Shown here piece after piece: positions 10,801 through 25,800 of a stretch of DNA of 64,000 nt. Source of the DNA: Schistosoma mansoni (taxonomy: Eukaryota > Platyhelminthes > Trematoda > Strigeidida > Schistosomatidae); contig NC_031495.1 in the NCBI RefSeq assembly GCF_000237925.1, positions 17,371,749 to 17,435,748 on the forward strand, given 5' to 3'. The notes beneath the pieces were generated by a model. It was not told the origin of the DNA. It saw only the letters and a program-made list of their open reading frames with translations, and made no database searches. Made by a program: the position numbers and the translations under genes. Positions within the stretch are counted from its first letter, which is position 1, and every line of letters begins with the position of its first letter.

Positions 10801-13800
10801 CTCCAACAAATGTGTTATTGCACAATCACTACCAGTATTACTGGGGGATTTTGCTTGGACTTATATCGTAAGTAATGCAGTTGTTAGGAAACGGGTACTA
10901 GGTAAGGATGGCAAATCGATTGATGAAGTAGTGAAACTTCATCAGTTGAGATGGCTGGGACACGTGTTACATATGCGCAATCACCGACTGCCCCGATGTG
11001 AAATGTTTTATGGTGTAGGGGTAGGTTGGAAGGAAGCTAGGGGCGGCCAGACCAAAAAGTGGCAAAAATCAATGAAGTCACTGACAATTGGACTGAGCCA
11101 TGTTGTTAGGTGTAGACTACCTGGTTGGGATTGGCGAGATGATAGCAATCGATGGTTAGAGACCTTGAATGACATGGCTCAAAATCGTTTGCAATGGCGA
11201 AGGTGCATCCGCTCTTTATGTTCTGTCAAATTCTAATCTCCTGAATTCTTCAGGTCTCTATCTTTTTTCTCTTTCCAAATTTATTTCATTGGATTATACT
11301 CCTTGAATAACATCTTCAGACCCTAATCTTTTCGATCACTGCTTATACTCTTACTACTTCTACCACTATGGGATTTGAATCGACAACTGCATCTCTGTGC
11401 TAATGTGGTATGGCAAGTCGAACTGATGTACGTACGTACGAAGTTCTACGTTGTGACTGACTGACTGACTGATATCGTAACAAATATTATAAGTGGCTTA
11501 ATAACCTCATTGGTTTTATTTGCTGATGAAAAATAATCACACTATAAGTAGTCACTAATTAAGTGACTTCTAAATTGATTGAAGAACCTAACTTTCCATC
11601 ATTTTCGTTCCGTATCACATAAGCAGGCCAATTATTTTCCAAACAGATAGTAAACAGTTTCCAGCCATCTGTAGATCGTAATTAGGTAACTGAAGTCATC
11701 TGTGACAAAAGGTGTAACTTCAAAGTAATTCTTTAAAACAGCATTCTAAGTTTCTGGGTTGCTTTTGTGATGTGGTACTTATATCGACATAAGTAGTATA
11801 TAACGATAGTCAGGATTAGAATGTCTGGCAGCAGAAGGTCAAAAAAGATCAAGGAGGAAAGAATGGGGATAGAAAGCAATTGGTATGGAAATGAAGGAAC
11901 AGTGAAGTCCGGGACGATTGTTTGACATTTGCAAAGGAACACTCAAGTTTTAGTGAATTGATTGACATTTTGCAAATGAAGCATTTACTGTATGGTTCTC
12001 AGATTTTACTAAGATGTTCTGTAATTTTGTGCTCAAATACATTCGATTGCCCCCACTTATGTTCTAGTTCACTACACACTTAATACCCATTCTTCAAGTA
12101 ACGTGAGTTATGAGTGTTGGTCAGAAATAAGGAGTTTTGCCTGATGATGAGTGTATAATTTACTGAAGTAATTCCCTCACTTAACTCATTGTTGATAAAT
12201 AATTTGGGTGACATATTGTCCCAGAAAATCCCACTCCAATATATAGGTGATCATTTAATTTGGTAAATTTGTGGAGTTTTATCTTTTTTATGTACCTGTT
12301 ATAACAGACTTAAATCAACCGAAAAATCACTAAGAGGAGAGATTGATCTCAGTGGTTCACGCTCACACTTTTTAATTTTTGCAATAAGGACGACTAGCAA
12401 ACACACTAGTTACTAGTCTCAAGAGGTATGTCTCGGAGTTCCAACCAAAGATTGTCTATCGATTCGGGAGTGACGCAACTATTCCTTTGTGTTGTCAAAT
12501 AGAATTGCTCTTTATAAAATGTGGGCAAAATACGTACTTCTACACTAGATTTCAATAGCATTTGGCTACATTCCATCCAATTTAATAAAAGTGTATAAAA
12601 CTTGCAAAAATCATGTTTGTTGTTTTTCCCACTGAATAGTCCATATAAAATAAAATATAAGTAGTACCAAAATATGCGTAATTTACGCCATCCTAGGTGC
12701 TCATATGTAGTTTTTGTAATGGCTAACTTTAACATCTTAGCAGGTAAAGTAAGTTTTGTATAGAGACACTTAGGTGGAGTCTTTGACATTCGGTGATGAT
12801 GTCAGTCAGCTGTTTTCTGACGAATAGCGACTCCAAGCTCAAAGGTTTATTCATCCTAGCGACGTCCTACACCAACTTACCTTTAGTCACAACAATATCA
12901 TATAGCGTTCTCTTAAAAAGTCAGTTCGAGATTATTGGTCGTTTTGAGATACATATGGGTTTCGACACATTGTTTTATGCAAAGAAATAAATGTCTGGAT
13001 CTCATCGAACATGAGAAAATTAAAACGAAATACCCAATCTATTCCATCTTAAAGATGTAAATACTGAGGTATATTTAAACAAAAATAGCTAGGCAATTGA
13101 TCGAAGATGAGGATGATTTTTATTCTGAGTCTTCTGTAAGGACATCAGTAGCAGCAGTTAATAACTCAACGAAACGTAAGGAAGAACATTAGCCGGTTTT
13201 GGCAGCTAAATTGATCACTTATTGGAAGCTCATCTTGACAGGTTCAGATCACTTCAATGTTCAAATGAAACTAATACATATTCCGATAAAAAGTCTATAC
13301 AATGACCATAAGGGATGAAATAGTAAGTAAATGACCAATGGACATTTGTGCCAATGTACACATTATTTATGTCTGTTAGAGTAAAGCCCATATGTACGAA
13401 AACCTAAATTCCTCTATTGTAACAAATGAAGTAAAGCTCAACCTCCAACGTTCATTCTGTACATTTATGTTACTAGTTAAATAGTAGGACCAGTGATTTC
13501 CATTCGTTGATCTGGTTTTGTTGATACTATCAGTATGTTTCACAATTATTTTCCAGTCTAATCATTCATATGGCCTTCAATAAATATAATCTACATTTTT
13601 ACTGACCACCTTTAGTAAGGAGGTGCATTTCGCCTTTTATCATATATCCTACTACCATTTTGTTCAACTTTATATCCTTAGCTCGTAAGTAGTAGTCGTC
13701 AACACTTTCAGTAACAGCTTACATTCATAAACGATGGTTTTTAATAGTTATTTGTTGCCAACCATTTAAATAACCTCTTGCAGATTATCATTTTAAATGT

Positions 13801-16800
13801 GAAGATTAAGAATAAATCCAATCTAAGGAAATCAGTAATTCAGATAAATAAAAAAGTTGTTTAGTCCGCTGACCCTGATTCTTATTCTTCAACCCATTCC
13901 TTTCTTTAGGGATATTACTATAATTAATATGTGGAAGTTGTTACCCCACTTATATGAAGCAGCATACTCTGGTTTGGTAGCTTGAAGAAACAAGTAATTA
14001 TCTAAATCTAAATAATTCGAAAAAACACGTTTTCTATTTCATTCATTTTCACAAAACCAAATCAAGGGTAAATGTCGTAGGTTACCTAATAAGAGTATAG
14101 GTTATTCTTCATTTGTAAGTGTAGCACAAATCCGACATAATCCTGCAAACACTTGTAGTTATGAATACGAATTTGGTGTTCATCTTGTTGTGCTAATGAT
14201 GTATGGCAACTTTAACCGATTCATATATGTGTCTGGTCCTACGTTGTAGATGACTGATTCTAAACAACTAGATATGGTCTTACGGCAACACGCACTTCTG
14301 TGGATGTTGGGTAATAAATTAAACTGTGATCAATGAATGATTCATTTGCTTGGTCAGTTTAGTTTATCCTTAGAAAGCATTTATTTACTCATTAGGATTG
14401 ATTTCTTAGTTCAGATTTATGGATATTTCTTCTCTTTATCCTCCCTTTAGACTCAGGGTCTTGTTTACTGACCATCTCTTTGATAAGTATTTTTCAAATA
14501 AAGCTACCTTGTTAACCCTTTTTGATGCTTCATAAAGTCCATTTTCATTTTTTTTACCCCCTGCTTTAGATCATGACGGATACGCAACAAGCAAAACAGT
14601 CTCTGGCAGATATTGAAGCTCGACATCAAGACATTATGAAACTCGAAAAGAGTATTAAGGAGTTACATGATATGTTCATGGACATGGCAATGCTTGTTGA
14701 AAGTCAGGTTGGTCATGAAGCGTTTATTTCCTGCTTATTAACAATCTTACCAGTTTTCTGCTCTTTCCTACCCACTGTTCTATAGCTCTCGAACGTATCA
14801 TTAATGATTCCAAATATACTGAAATCAACAACTGGATCACATTTTGTCAAACCGTAGTTATTTTTATAAAGCAGTTAAATTTATGTCTTCACCCAACCGT
14901 TGTTTATTTAAGTTTATACTGACTTAACTTCAGATAGTTAGTCGCACACTTTTACAACTAAGTTCCTGCAATCCTAAAATTTCCTACACCACTTTTACTG
15001 GTCGTTAAATTTTTCAAGCATTTAGATCTTTTTACTTAATACTAATGCACATCTTGGATGTTAATGGAATAAAACACTTGATGATCTGTCTCGTTACAAA
15101 TAATATTGATCTTTAAGAGAGTGACTTTATCCCACTTTATTATGTGATTATGTGTAAACTCATGCTTCCAAATAGTTGAGTTTTTCGTTACTTATTTTGG
15201 TTAGCCCTGTTTATTTACACTCAGGTTCCAATGCTATCATATTTGATCTGAATCTAGTTGGCTAGTTTTTTCATATACCTTGTCTCACATGTCTTTTATG
15301 GCATGCGATAAGTTGTCTCTTACACAGTCTGTTCGTTGTATTTAAAATGATAATGTTTATACCTCCAAGTATGTTCATAGGTCAGTAGATCACTTTAATT
15401 TTTAATTATCCATTCATTCGTGAAAACTTGGATACTAGCGAAATGGATAGTGTAATCTATAGTCATGTTTGAAATTCATTTTTCATTCCAAAATAAAACA
15501 TCTAAACAAGTAATCGTTTCACCAATATCTCTGTCGTTTACATGTCGTTTCTGAATCACAGGTACTCGTTTCATGATGACTAAACATTACTATCCTTCAG
15601 ATCGTTAACTGTTAAAATTTACATCGTTCCAACAAGTGAACTGATATGCTCGATGCTATTCCGAGTTCACCCTACTCGGTAAACAGAACGAAGATCAAAG
15701 ACACAGTGACACGATAGGCTATTCTAACCCGTTGTCCCCGGCCCTGCTAACTAGATCAAGAAGTCTTGATGAAGCGTAGAGAATGTATTCTATAAGCACC
15801 CAGAAATACGAGGTCACTAATCGCATAAATCAAGCTTATTTATGCAATGATAGAAACGCCGTTGGGAGAGCCACAAAATAGCGTACTAAAAAAATCCGTC
15901 AACCAATGACAGTCAAGGAATTCCGAGTGGGAAATGTAAGCTGTAGGTCAACTAAGCGTTTCTTGGCGCCCAAACATAGGATTCAAATTTTCAGAATAAA
16001 ATTACAAAATGAGGATCTTTTCCAAGTGAGTTCTGGGGATCTAAGGTCCCCAATATGAAGTTCAATCATCCAATTACGACTGAAACGTGCTGTTTTTTGG
16101 TCAGTAGTGTGTACTTGTGAACGCTAACTGTTCTCTTGACATGATAGTCACGCTTGCCTTTTGTAAAGACCCAATCATGTTACGTTGACTACAACACCTT
16201 TTCTTAAAGGTCTTATCGTGCTTTCTACTATTACAATATATAAGATCCTCGAACGTCACTGTGTTGAACTACTAGGTCCTAAATTAACTACTTTATCGGG
16301 AAAGCTTTAACGAAAATGTCTACTTGACATATAAATATATTCAACATCATAGAACCAAGAATCTTTTAAAGATTTTTCACCTAGTTTTCCTTATATTACA
16401 GAGCTTCTTCTCTTCCAGTTCACTTAGCAGATTCCAGAATCAATATTTTCCTTTGTACAAAATGAGTTGTTTACTTTACTTTTTAATTAATTTCTCAGTT
16501 ATCGTATAATTCACCTTACCCAAATCATAAATCACTTATTTACTGGTAATTAAGATTTTTAATCACAATAACTTTTAATCCTCTTTTTTTGAATTTCGCC
16601 TAACTAATTTAGTATATTGCAAAACAATTCACAAATCGAGTTATTGATTTTCAACTTCATTTATCTTATGCTTTCACCCTCTGACCTCATTTTTTTTGAG
16701 ATTCACTCTCGTGAATAAGCTTAACCTCTGATGTAGAGATATTATCTTAAAAGACTTAAGTGACCCTTTTTGATAGCTGCTCATTTAAAAGTATCCTGAC

Positions 16801-19800
16801 TTAACGAAGCATGGTAATTCGATTCACATCCATAGGTTGCTATTCAGATCTGCATATTCAGTATGAAAATATACTACAATCCCTCCCACACATCATTTCG
16901 CTTTTTTATACTGATTAATTACTTTTTTTTCAGTGTTGAAGTCTCATTTAAAAAAGAAAGTATTCATGCACTTAGCTCAGAACTAGGCAATTATAAAATA
17001 ACTACTCAGCGTTGAAAAAATTCAGTCTTTTTTTGACAGAAATATATACACAATCATCAATTATTAACTATTCTTTTAGGGTGAAATGATTGATCGAATC
17101 GAATACAATGTAGAACAAGCGGTGGATTATATTGAAAGTGCAAAAGCCGACACAAAGAAAGCTGTTAAATATCAAAGTTCAGCTCGGAAGGTAGGCACTA
17201 TCATCGGGTGCAAATTGTGTCCATTCCAAGTGTTTCTTCGTTGTCAATCGATTCGCGTTGTGTCTCTGCTTGGTTGTGTTGTTATCTTTTTAAATGTATA
17301 ACTATTTATTGTACCCGAATTTTATGGTGAAGCTTTTATTGTTTTTCCTAAATTTCTGACTGTGATATTTTTGTTCGATTTTTGTATACAGTCATTTGTT
17401 AATATGGTCGTTGTTTTTGTTTCCAATGTCTTGTGTTAATAATCACCTACTTGTTGTAAAGCTTTGTTGTTATTGTTGCTTTTATTGAGTAACTTTTATA
17501 TTTGAAGAATTGTTTTATCTTGCCTTTTTATAATGTTTTTGATTTGCATTTTAGACAGATTTTCTTACTGAATGCATTTAAGAACTATTTTCATGTTTAT
17601 TTTCCTACATTTCTTAAAATATATATTTGTTGAATATTATTTAGACAAATTGTCTTGAAAGTAGAAACGTAGTCTTTCTATCTTCGATAGTATTAGAATT
17701 CAGTTGATCGTGGACCGTATCTGGTGTTTGACATTTAACCAGACTGAAACTGTTCAAATTAAGCTTTGTGCTTGACACCTGTCAGTGATGTAGATGAGCT
17801 ATTCAGACAACTATTGTTAATGTGCTGGAATAAAAAATGGACAACAAGTAACGGTCTCATTTTTACTAATTGATTATCATCAAGCTCTATTTCGCATAAT
17901 ATCGGGCTTATTCAGTGTAGTGATTCTCACAATACTTTTCAAATAGTTCCTTTATGGCGGAATTGTAACAAATAGTGTATATTTTCCAACTTCGACCGTT
18001 TTATTTTGTTTAGGTATTAGTACATAGTTCACACTCTTCCGTAAACTAGTTCATTGTTTTTAACTATATTCTGGCCACAAATGCTATCCGGTTAAAAACT
18101 AAGCTTATCTACTCATACACCGTGTTCAAATTCGTCCATTATTTGAATGTTGAGTAATTATTCAATAAAATCACGTAAACAATTTTATGAGCTACTGGTT
18201 ATGTTTCCCTATAGTTGTTTTGAGTTTAGTTTTTATTTATTCAGTCAATAATATAGAAGCAAAAGTTATCAGATCAGGGTTTATCGGTTCCTGAATCTAT
18301 ATCTTGTAAAGGACTTCTCAACGTTTAGAGAAATGTTTGACAAAAACTGTTTTCAAAAAGTTACTTTTGTCAAATGATTTAAACCCCCAATAGTCCCCTC
18401 TAGGTTCTTTTCGGTATTCAAGCGTTTCACTGTTAAACCCGAAGTCCAATCATTTCAAATCGTTGTGTAGATTCTCTAGACTTAGGAGAACGTGAGTAGT
18501 GTGTCCATTTACACTACCTCAACAACATATTTTACTAGCTTTCCTTGGCATTTTTGCGTTAGATCATTTTCTATGGTTTTTACCGAATAAGCTCCCATGA
18601 AGGTTGAGTGTGTTAGTTGACTAGTATCATCAACCAACTTTCCTCAAGTAACGTGAAATTGCACTCCATAATGTCAATCAATTTGGTTTGAAATTACCTC
18701 TGATCATATCGAAGCAAACCTTGTTTTGGTTGTCCTGCCAATTAGGTATATTGTGTACAATTTCTTAGTACAATTTTATTTACGAATTATTATCTGTGGA
18801 GTATTTTTCCTTATCGCTTTTTCTGTTTCTGATGAACAACTTCGCAGACTCCACCAAAAATTTTGTCTAGTCGATAGAATCTTTTTGCTTGTAATTCATG
18901 CTAAATTTTCCAACTTTAAAGATATGTCTTGTTATGATAACATTATTACTCTACTTAACTGAAAATAGATTTTTTCTGGGAGATGACATTGTTAATTTTA
19001 CAAATCTCCATTGTGCTATCAATCCATTCATAATTAGAAATATCACAGTAATGTTCATAAAGGGAACTAACTGCATGTAATGTTCTAGTGCTTTATTCAG
19101 AAACTGACTCCTAATGGGAATGTCTGTTAAAGTTCGAAAATATCTTAATTTCAAATTAAAAATCAACTGGTTGATTATTTGCAGCACTTAGTAATTATAA
19201 CATAAGTAGTTAAGGTATTGATTAATAGTTCCTTAGCTTTATTGCGTAGAATACCTCAGAATTGTTTGTCAAATCGTTTTTCTAATCTGCAAGCCACTAA
19301 TCCACAAGAAATAGGCAGCTTGGATTAATGACAATATTTTAAGTACTATTTCGACTGAAATTTATAATATGTATCCTTGTTATAATTCAGTACTGGTTTT
19401 ATATATTGTTATAAAACAAACGGCAATAATGTAAAGAAATAAAACACTAAAAGTCCGAAAATAAAATTAATGATGTAAAGTATTAAAAGGTTAAGTTAGC
19501 ATATAGAAAAATTAACGTGGATTTTGTTCATTTTAGAAGCACATCTAAATTTTACGGAATACAGTACTAAACTACCTCTCAATCATTACTAGTTTCTATT
19601 TTTGGTTATATCTCATAGTATCTCAAAACGCCAAGTTTTATAGTCATTAACATCTTGCCCAGGAACTCTAGATTAATTTTAAAATGGTGAATCCTCATTT
19701 CACCTCTTCATGCAGGCTGATCATGCCTGCTTACTAACAACGCAAGTTGTGTATGTCCATTTAAATGCGACAATGGTGTCCACTGATTGGAAGATATTTC

Positions 19801-22800
19801 CATATTTTATTAATGAGTATCAAATACACAACTTATCAGGTTATTTGATTTAAAAATTCGTGATCATCTAAAAGTTTGATGCTTGGCATAATTTTATTTA
19901 GTTACCTCATTTATTGTGGTTTGGACATAGTTGACCGCGATATTCACCTAGTCTAGTCATTAATATACTACTGCTATGGCTTTGGCTTAATACCTCAACC
20001 TTCAGATACTAAGTTACGATTTACACTATCGCCGCTTTTCTCTCGTCCTAAATATTTTCCTCGCCGCGAAATAAGTATTCTCTTAGTCTAAATTAGTAGT
20101 GTGAAATTACTTAATGGATAATCTTCCGTTCGTTGAATTGCTCTAATCTTGATAGGTTGGTGAAGTATGAAGTCCATATGTCAGTAGCAGACACTCGCTC
20201 ATATCACGAAAAAACAATGATGAAACATCTTGATACTAGCTAGGAACAGTGCTTGTAATGTGCGAACCACCTGGATCAAATTCAGAAAATACATACTACC
20301 AAATTATACAAATTTCTCATGAAGTAGTCGTTTAAGATGTCCTTTTTAATGAAACAAACTACGAAATCTGTCGGTTAAAAAATTTCTTACTATCAAAAGC
20401 TCTTGTAAAATTGTGAGGAGGGGGGCATCTTTTGTTCATTTCATTACAGGATAAAATTACCTTTGTTCATAGTTAGAAAAAATCAGTCTTTTGTTCTTTC
20501 TATTGGTTAGTAATAACACGGGATAGGGCACCTAGGAAATTCTTCCCATATATTCAGCTTGGGTAAATAACTACACAGCTAAAATTAACGATCCTTTAAA
20601 CTAATTGAATATTAATAGTAATCTTTAGTTGTTGGGCTGGAATTGATGAATATCTTCATTACATGATAGTTCCACTGAGTTGTGCAGGGGAGTTCGACTG
20701 TCAACCTTCATTTTTGTGGGTGAGTAACTACTGCCTGCCTTTGCTCTATATACTACTAAGGTTTACTAATTATGATGAGACAATTATTTAACTTTTTATA
20801 ATTATCAATACTTATTTAGGTGATATTTTCCTCTTATGTTTATTATAATAAAACAGTTGGAGGTCGAACCCCATTTCCTTCGTAGTTTTCGTTTCCCTCG
20901 ATCACAATTCATCTCGATTCGTGTAGATTGTGTATTAATTGATATTTTAAACATTAGTTTAATTTCCGTAGGATATTTTCACCAAGTCAAACAACTAACT
21001 TGCCTTGCAATATACAGTTAGTTTCAGGTAGGTGTTAAGCTCCATAGGCTCACACGTTACTAATCTATCAGTTATTTGTTTTACTGTAAATCTATATCAT
21101 CTGTATTGATTCACAATACTTACTGTTAGTTATATCTACAGCATTGTAAACCCATGAAACATCGCAGAGACAACCTTTATTATTTTTATTATTCATCGAA
21201 TTTATAAATAACGTTTTGAATGGTTTGATGTAAAACAATACTACTTTATCGGTGAAAGACTGTTGGAAAAGCGTCTTCTGTTACTTGAGAAAGTTATACC
21301 CACTTTCTTGGTGCCCTTTTCAATTTCTTGCTGTACTGTTGTCTATTTATAAGAAATTTATAAAATCCATGCGCTACACTTTTAAGTTTAATTTACATTT
21401 AGGTATTTCAGTGTTTTTCTCCCTATATTTGATAATAGATAGTCGCTGTTGCAATTTTGGATCTATGACTTTTAAAATAGTAAATCTTGTAAAATCATTT
21501 GCCACTTTCTACCAAAAAGTTAGACAATGCTAACTCAGCCTTATATTTTGTAGTATATTTACTCTCAGTATACGGCTGTGGAAATTGTTGAGCTTTGATT
21601 GAGGTCATGAATCGATCAATGTTCGCGCGCGGGACCGAAAGTCTTGGGTTCGGATCCCTCGTGTCGGATTATGAACGCGCACTACTGAGGAGTCCTATAC
21701 TAGGACGAAACGGCCGTTCAGTGCTTCCAGTTGTTCAATAGTGGTCCAACATTGATCGATTCATGGTCTCAATCTATTTATTTTCATATTTCACGTTTAT
21801 TTTAAAAGTATTATCATCACCGAAATTATCGTCAGTAACGTGTTAAGCAGTCTCTCAGTCATTGAATTTGTTGTAGTGAAAATACATTTTGGCGTAAATC
21901 ATCTTGCAAACGCTCACTGTAATGTCCTAAATGTTTAGGTTAAAGTAATATTTTATTGAAATCACTATCAGCCTAAGTTGGACAACCACTAAAAATCGGG
22001 AAGCACTAGACGGTCGTTTCATTCTAATGTGAAACTGCTCAACAGTGCGCATCTGAGGCCCCGCAAGCGTAAATCAAACGCACGACGTTTGGTTTCACGC
22101 CCGAACTCTAAACATCTAGTCCATTAAGTCGGGATCCAATGATGTTCAAGTGTAACTTCAATCAATGCACGATATTTTGCAATCAGTTTCAATTGTCTTC
22201 GGCGGGTGCCTTCTTCATACTATTTCCTCTTATACCAGACATTTTTCCTATTTAAATTGACAATTAGTATCATATAAAGTATACATTTTTTCAATACTCC
22301 TAATTGAGGTCTGCATTTTCACAAAATATTTTCCCTGATTATTCTATGTATGCTCAAAAGATAGAATTTTTTCCATATCATACTCTATTATCTAATATCT
22401 TGTGTGTTTTTTATGTCACAGTAATTTTTGCCTACTGTTATATAGATGAAAAAAGAATAAAAATGATTTCTCTGAAACATGATTAGTGGTTTGATTGAAG
22501 TGGCTGCATTTTCCGTCTGACCTCATTAGCGCAGTAGTGTGGTGTGGGTTACTTATATCTACATAAGTAGTATATGGTGAGGGTCAGACATAGAATTTTT
22601 TTTTGGCAGAAGATCGATAAGGAAAGAATAAGAACGAAGCGTAATCGGTATGAAAATGCATGGACAATCAAATCAGAGAAGACGGACTGATATTTGCAGA
22701 AGGAAAAGTTAAGATTGAGACAATTGTTTGTTATTTTGCAAATTAACTGTTTATAGTATGGTTATCAGAATTTATTGAGATAGTCTGTAATTTGTGCTTA

Positions 22801-25800
22801 AATACCTTCGATTGTCCCCACCCGCGTTTTTGTCCACTACAGTAGAAAAATAAGGGAGGAAATGACAAAGCTGAAGGAATAGATAAAGAAAAATTAATCG
22901 GGATTTAATATTAAACAACCCACTTTTCGATAAAATTTTACTATGTTAGTAAAAGAGAATCATTTTACTCTTGTTTTCTGTATTATTAGTTCTTTTTAGC
23001 TGCTATACTAATTTACACAGCAGTGCTTTCCTATAGTTGCAATATTTGTTATATTGAATTGTTACTTTTCGTTTGAGATCATGTCAAACTAAAATGATCG
23101 GTATAATTATTAGCTTTATTGCTTATTCACGTTAATATATGTTTGCTTTCTTTAATATTCCTTCAACAATTCTGTGCACTTTATATTTTATCAACTATAT
23201 CATAATAGATCACATTATTCTTTATGAATTTTAAACAAGATAAATTATCTCTAAATTCACATGGTTTTGTTCTAATGAATCTTCCCATTGATGTTTAGGA
23301 CTGCAACTGATCAGTCTCTAAGATAAATTATCTCTTAATAAAACAACTGACTCCTATAAAAAGTATTCAAATTATTTAGTATGTGTTAGTATACACAACA
23401 AAAGATTTCAACAGTACAAATTAATAACTATATTTCTAGATTGATTCTAAATTTATACTAGACTCATTGAATAATCATCCGCAAAACTTCCTCTGTATAT
23501 TACATAATCTTGAATCTAATTAAAATAGCTGGTTCCTAGTTTTGATTTATCGGATACCTTAAATAAGTTGAATTTAAATTAATGGTAACTAATTTGAGAA
23601 ACAGTCATATGAAGCCCTAGTAAAAAATGATTTGTTAGTATCACTAGACATTTTAAGTTGGTAGTACTGTGTGGAATTACTGGGTTTATTACACTTCCAT
23701 TTAGTGTGAATTGGATTACTTAGTATTAAATCTGATCAACAGATATAGTTCTTTCCGGGATTTATCTGAGTAATCCAATTGTTTTGTAAACTTTCTGTCA
23801 AACGTTCTTTATTTTTAACGTGTTAAGTGTACCCGAATATTGGCAATTCTTTTTTTGCACCCTTGTACTAGAATTTTTTATTATACTATACTTGTCTTTT
23901 TGTATTCATTGTCGAACATGACAGTTCATTAATTTTTCTCACGCTAAATTTATGCTTCACTTAGTTTAATGTATTTTAAGCCTTTCAACTATTTCGTGTC
24001 TATTATATCATCCCTTAATTTTTTTTCTGCGATAACCAATTAGTCAGAATGTTCTATGTTATCTGGCTGCCTAAACCGAAACAGGTACATAGGATAATCG
24101 GATGTAAGATTTATTGGTTGGAAGCCGTCCACTAAATCACTGTTCCTACTTCAGCCCAGGCAAATATGTAGTATAATTAACTGTTTACAAAGTGTGTGGC
24201 TGAAAGCTAAGTACATAAATTTGTACTTGGCAAATGAATGGTTGAGACACCTGTTATATGTCCCTTACCACCACCTACCTCGACGCATTACGTTTCCTGT
24301 TATGGTGATAAGTTAGAAGAAGCTAAAGAAGGTCACATCAAGATGCAACCTCAGTCGATGAAGTTATTGACCGTATGTCTGAGCTGCTTAGAAGAGTGCA
24401 GACTACTTTTTTTGGTGTAACACGATCATCGTGACGAATGGTTGGATATGTTGAATGAAATGGCTCAGAATCATTCATATTGACTCAGGTACCCTGACTC
24501 TTTTTCTTCCTTTACCTTATAGTTCTCATCCCGTTAGCTTATTCTTGTTGAACTATATTTTCCATAACTAATCATTTTTATCGCCATCGGTACTATTACT
24601 GCTTCCCTCATTCTGGAATTTTTCGCAATAATTTTATCGTGTATTGATTTAGTATAGCAACTTAAATTGATGCATATGTAATAAGATCAACGTTGTTTAT
24701 GGTTGAATAACTGACTGGTAAAACAAAAATCATTACTTTACCATATTATAGCAACTATCCTACAACCAATCTCGGTGGTTAAGCTTTTTTATTAACTTAG
24801 TTAAAAGACAATATTATTTGAACAGTAAAAATTCGCATATCTCTTTGTACCGTTATGATCACTAGATCTCATGACGAACTCTAGCTAAAATGTTGATTAT
24901 AAACAGAGATGGATAGTGGCTGGCAGTGGAATCTAGGACGCGCGTTTCGTCCTATTTGGGACTTGTCAGCTGGATGTACCTGAATCTCAGAGTTGATATT
25001 CACTCTGTGACTCGAACCCAGTACCTTTCGCTTCAAACGCCATGGCGTTATGCACTCAGCTACTGAGTCGAAACGCTAGTCCTCCAACGTAACGTGCGTA
25101 TTGGATTCCACTGCTAGCCGCTATCCGTCTTTGCTTATAATGCTCGTGAATTAAGGTTATATCGAGGCAATACGCACAGTATGTACATATGGCCAATAAG
25201 AGACTGACCAGTCGCAGTCCTAAACATCAATGGGCAGATACAAACAAACAATATAACACATAGTTCTGATAATCTTCGTCTTCTTATTAGCTTTTGCTTT
25301 GCCTTACTGTGCCCTTATTCCATTTGACTATAAATTTGTCTATGTAATTGCTCGTATATGCCTATACGCCACTCTGCTCCAAATTCGTTTGATATACTTA
25401 TAGCTTTGCGATCTGCACTATCCTCTAATAAACTGTAGTTGCCCCTTCTCTTTGCCTTCTGATTTCAAACACCGTTGAGGTTTTTATCATAACGGTTATC
25501 GGGGTAACCGATTAGCGAAGCAAAGCCACTACAGTCTTTTAAAATAGTTCATTTGATTTTAGTCTGTTAGACAGACTACTTTTAACAAAATGTAAATAAT
25601 AAATATTTTATTTCCAGAATTACTCTCATAAATAAACATCAATTACAGATTGTTTACACAAAATATGAAAACCATACATTAAATACATAATTTGCTTATC
25701 TTCCACTAGTTTTCCTTTTCATGCTCCTTGATTTTTTCAATTTTGTTGTTATTAAAATTAATTTTTATTTCCCTTTCTGTTCTCCCCAATTAAATCTTCT

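Noticed and set aside
13085-13192. Hydrophilic run with [11 protein letters not shown] ending at a stop
   Set aside because: It is short, has no clear acceptor and no family resemblance; it would break syntaxin if spliced in.
18726-18962. Hydrophobic frame considered as an alternative syntaxin membrane anchor
   Set aside because: Its hydrophobic part does not follow an acceptor in the right phase and lacks the basic residue and length of the real anchor exon at 34530.
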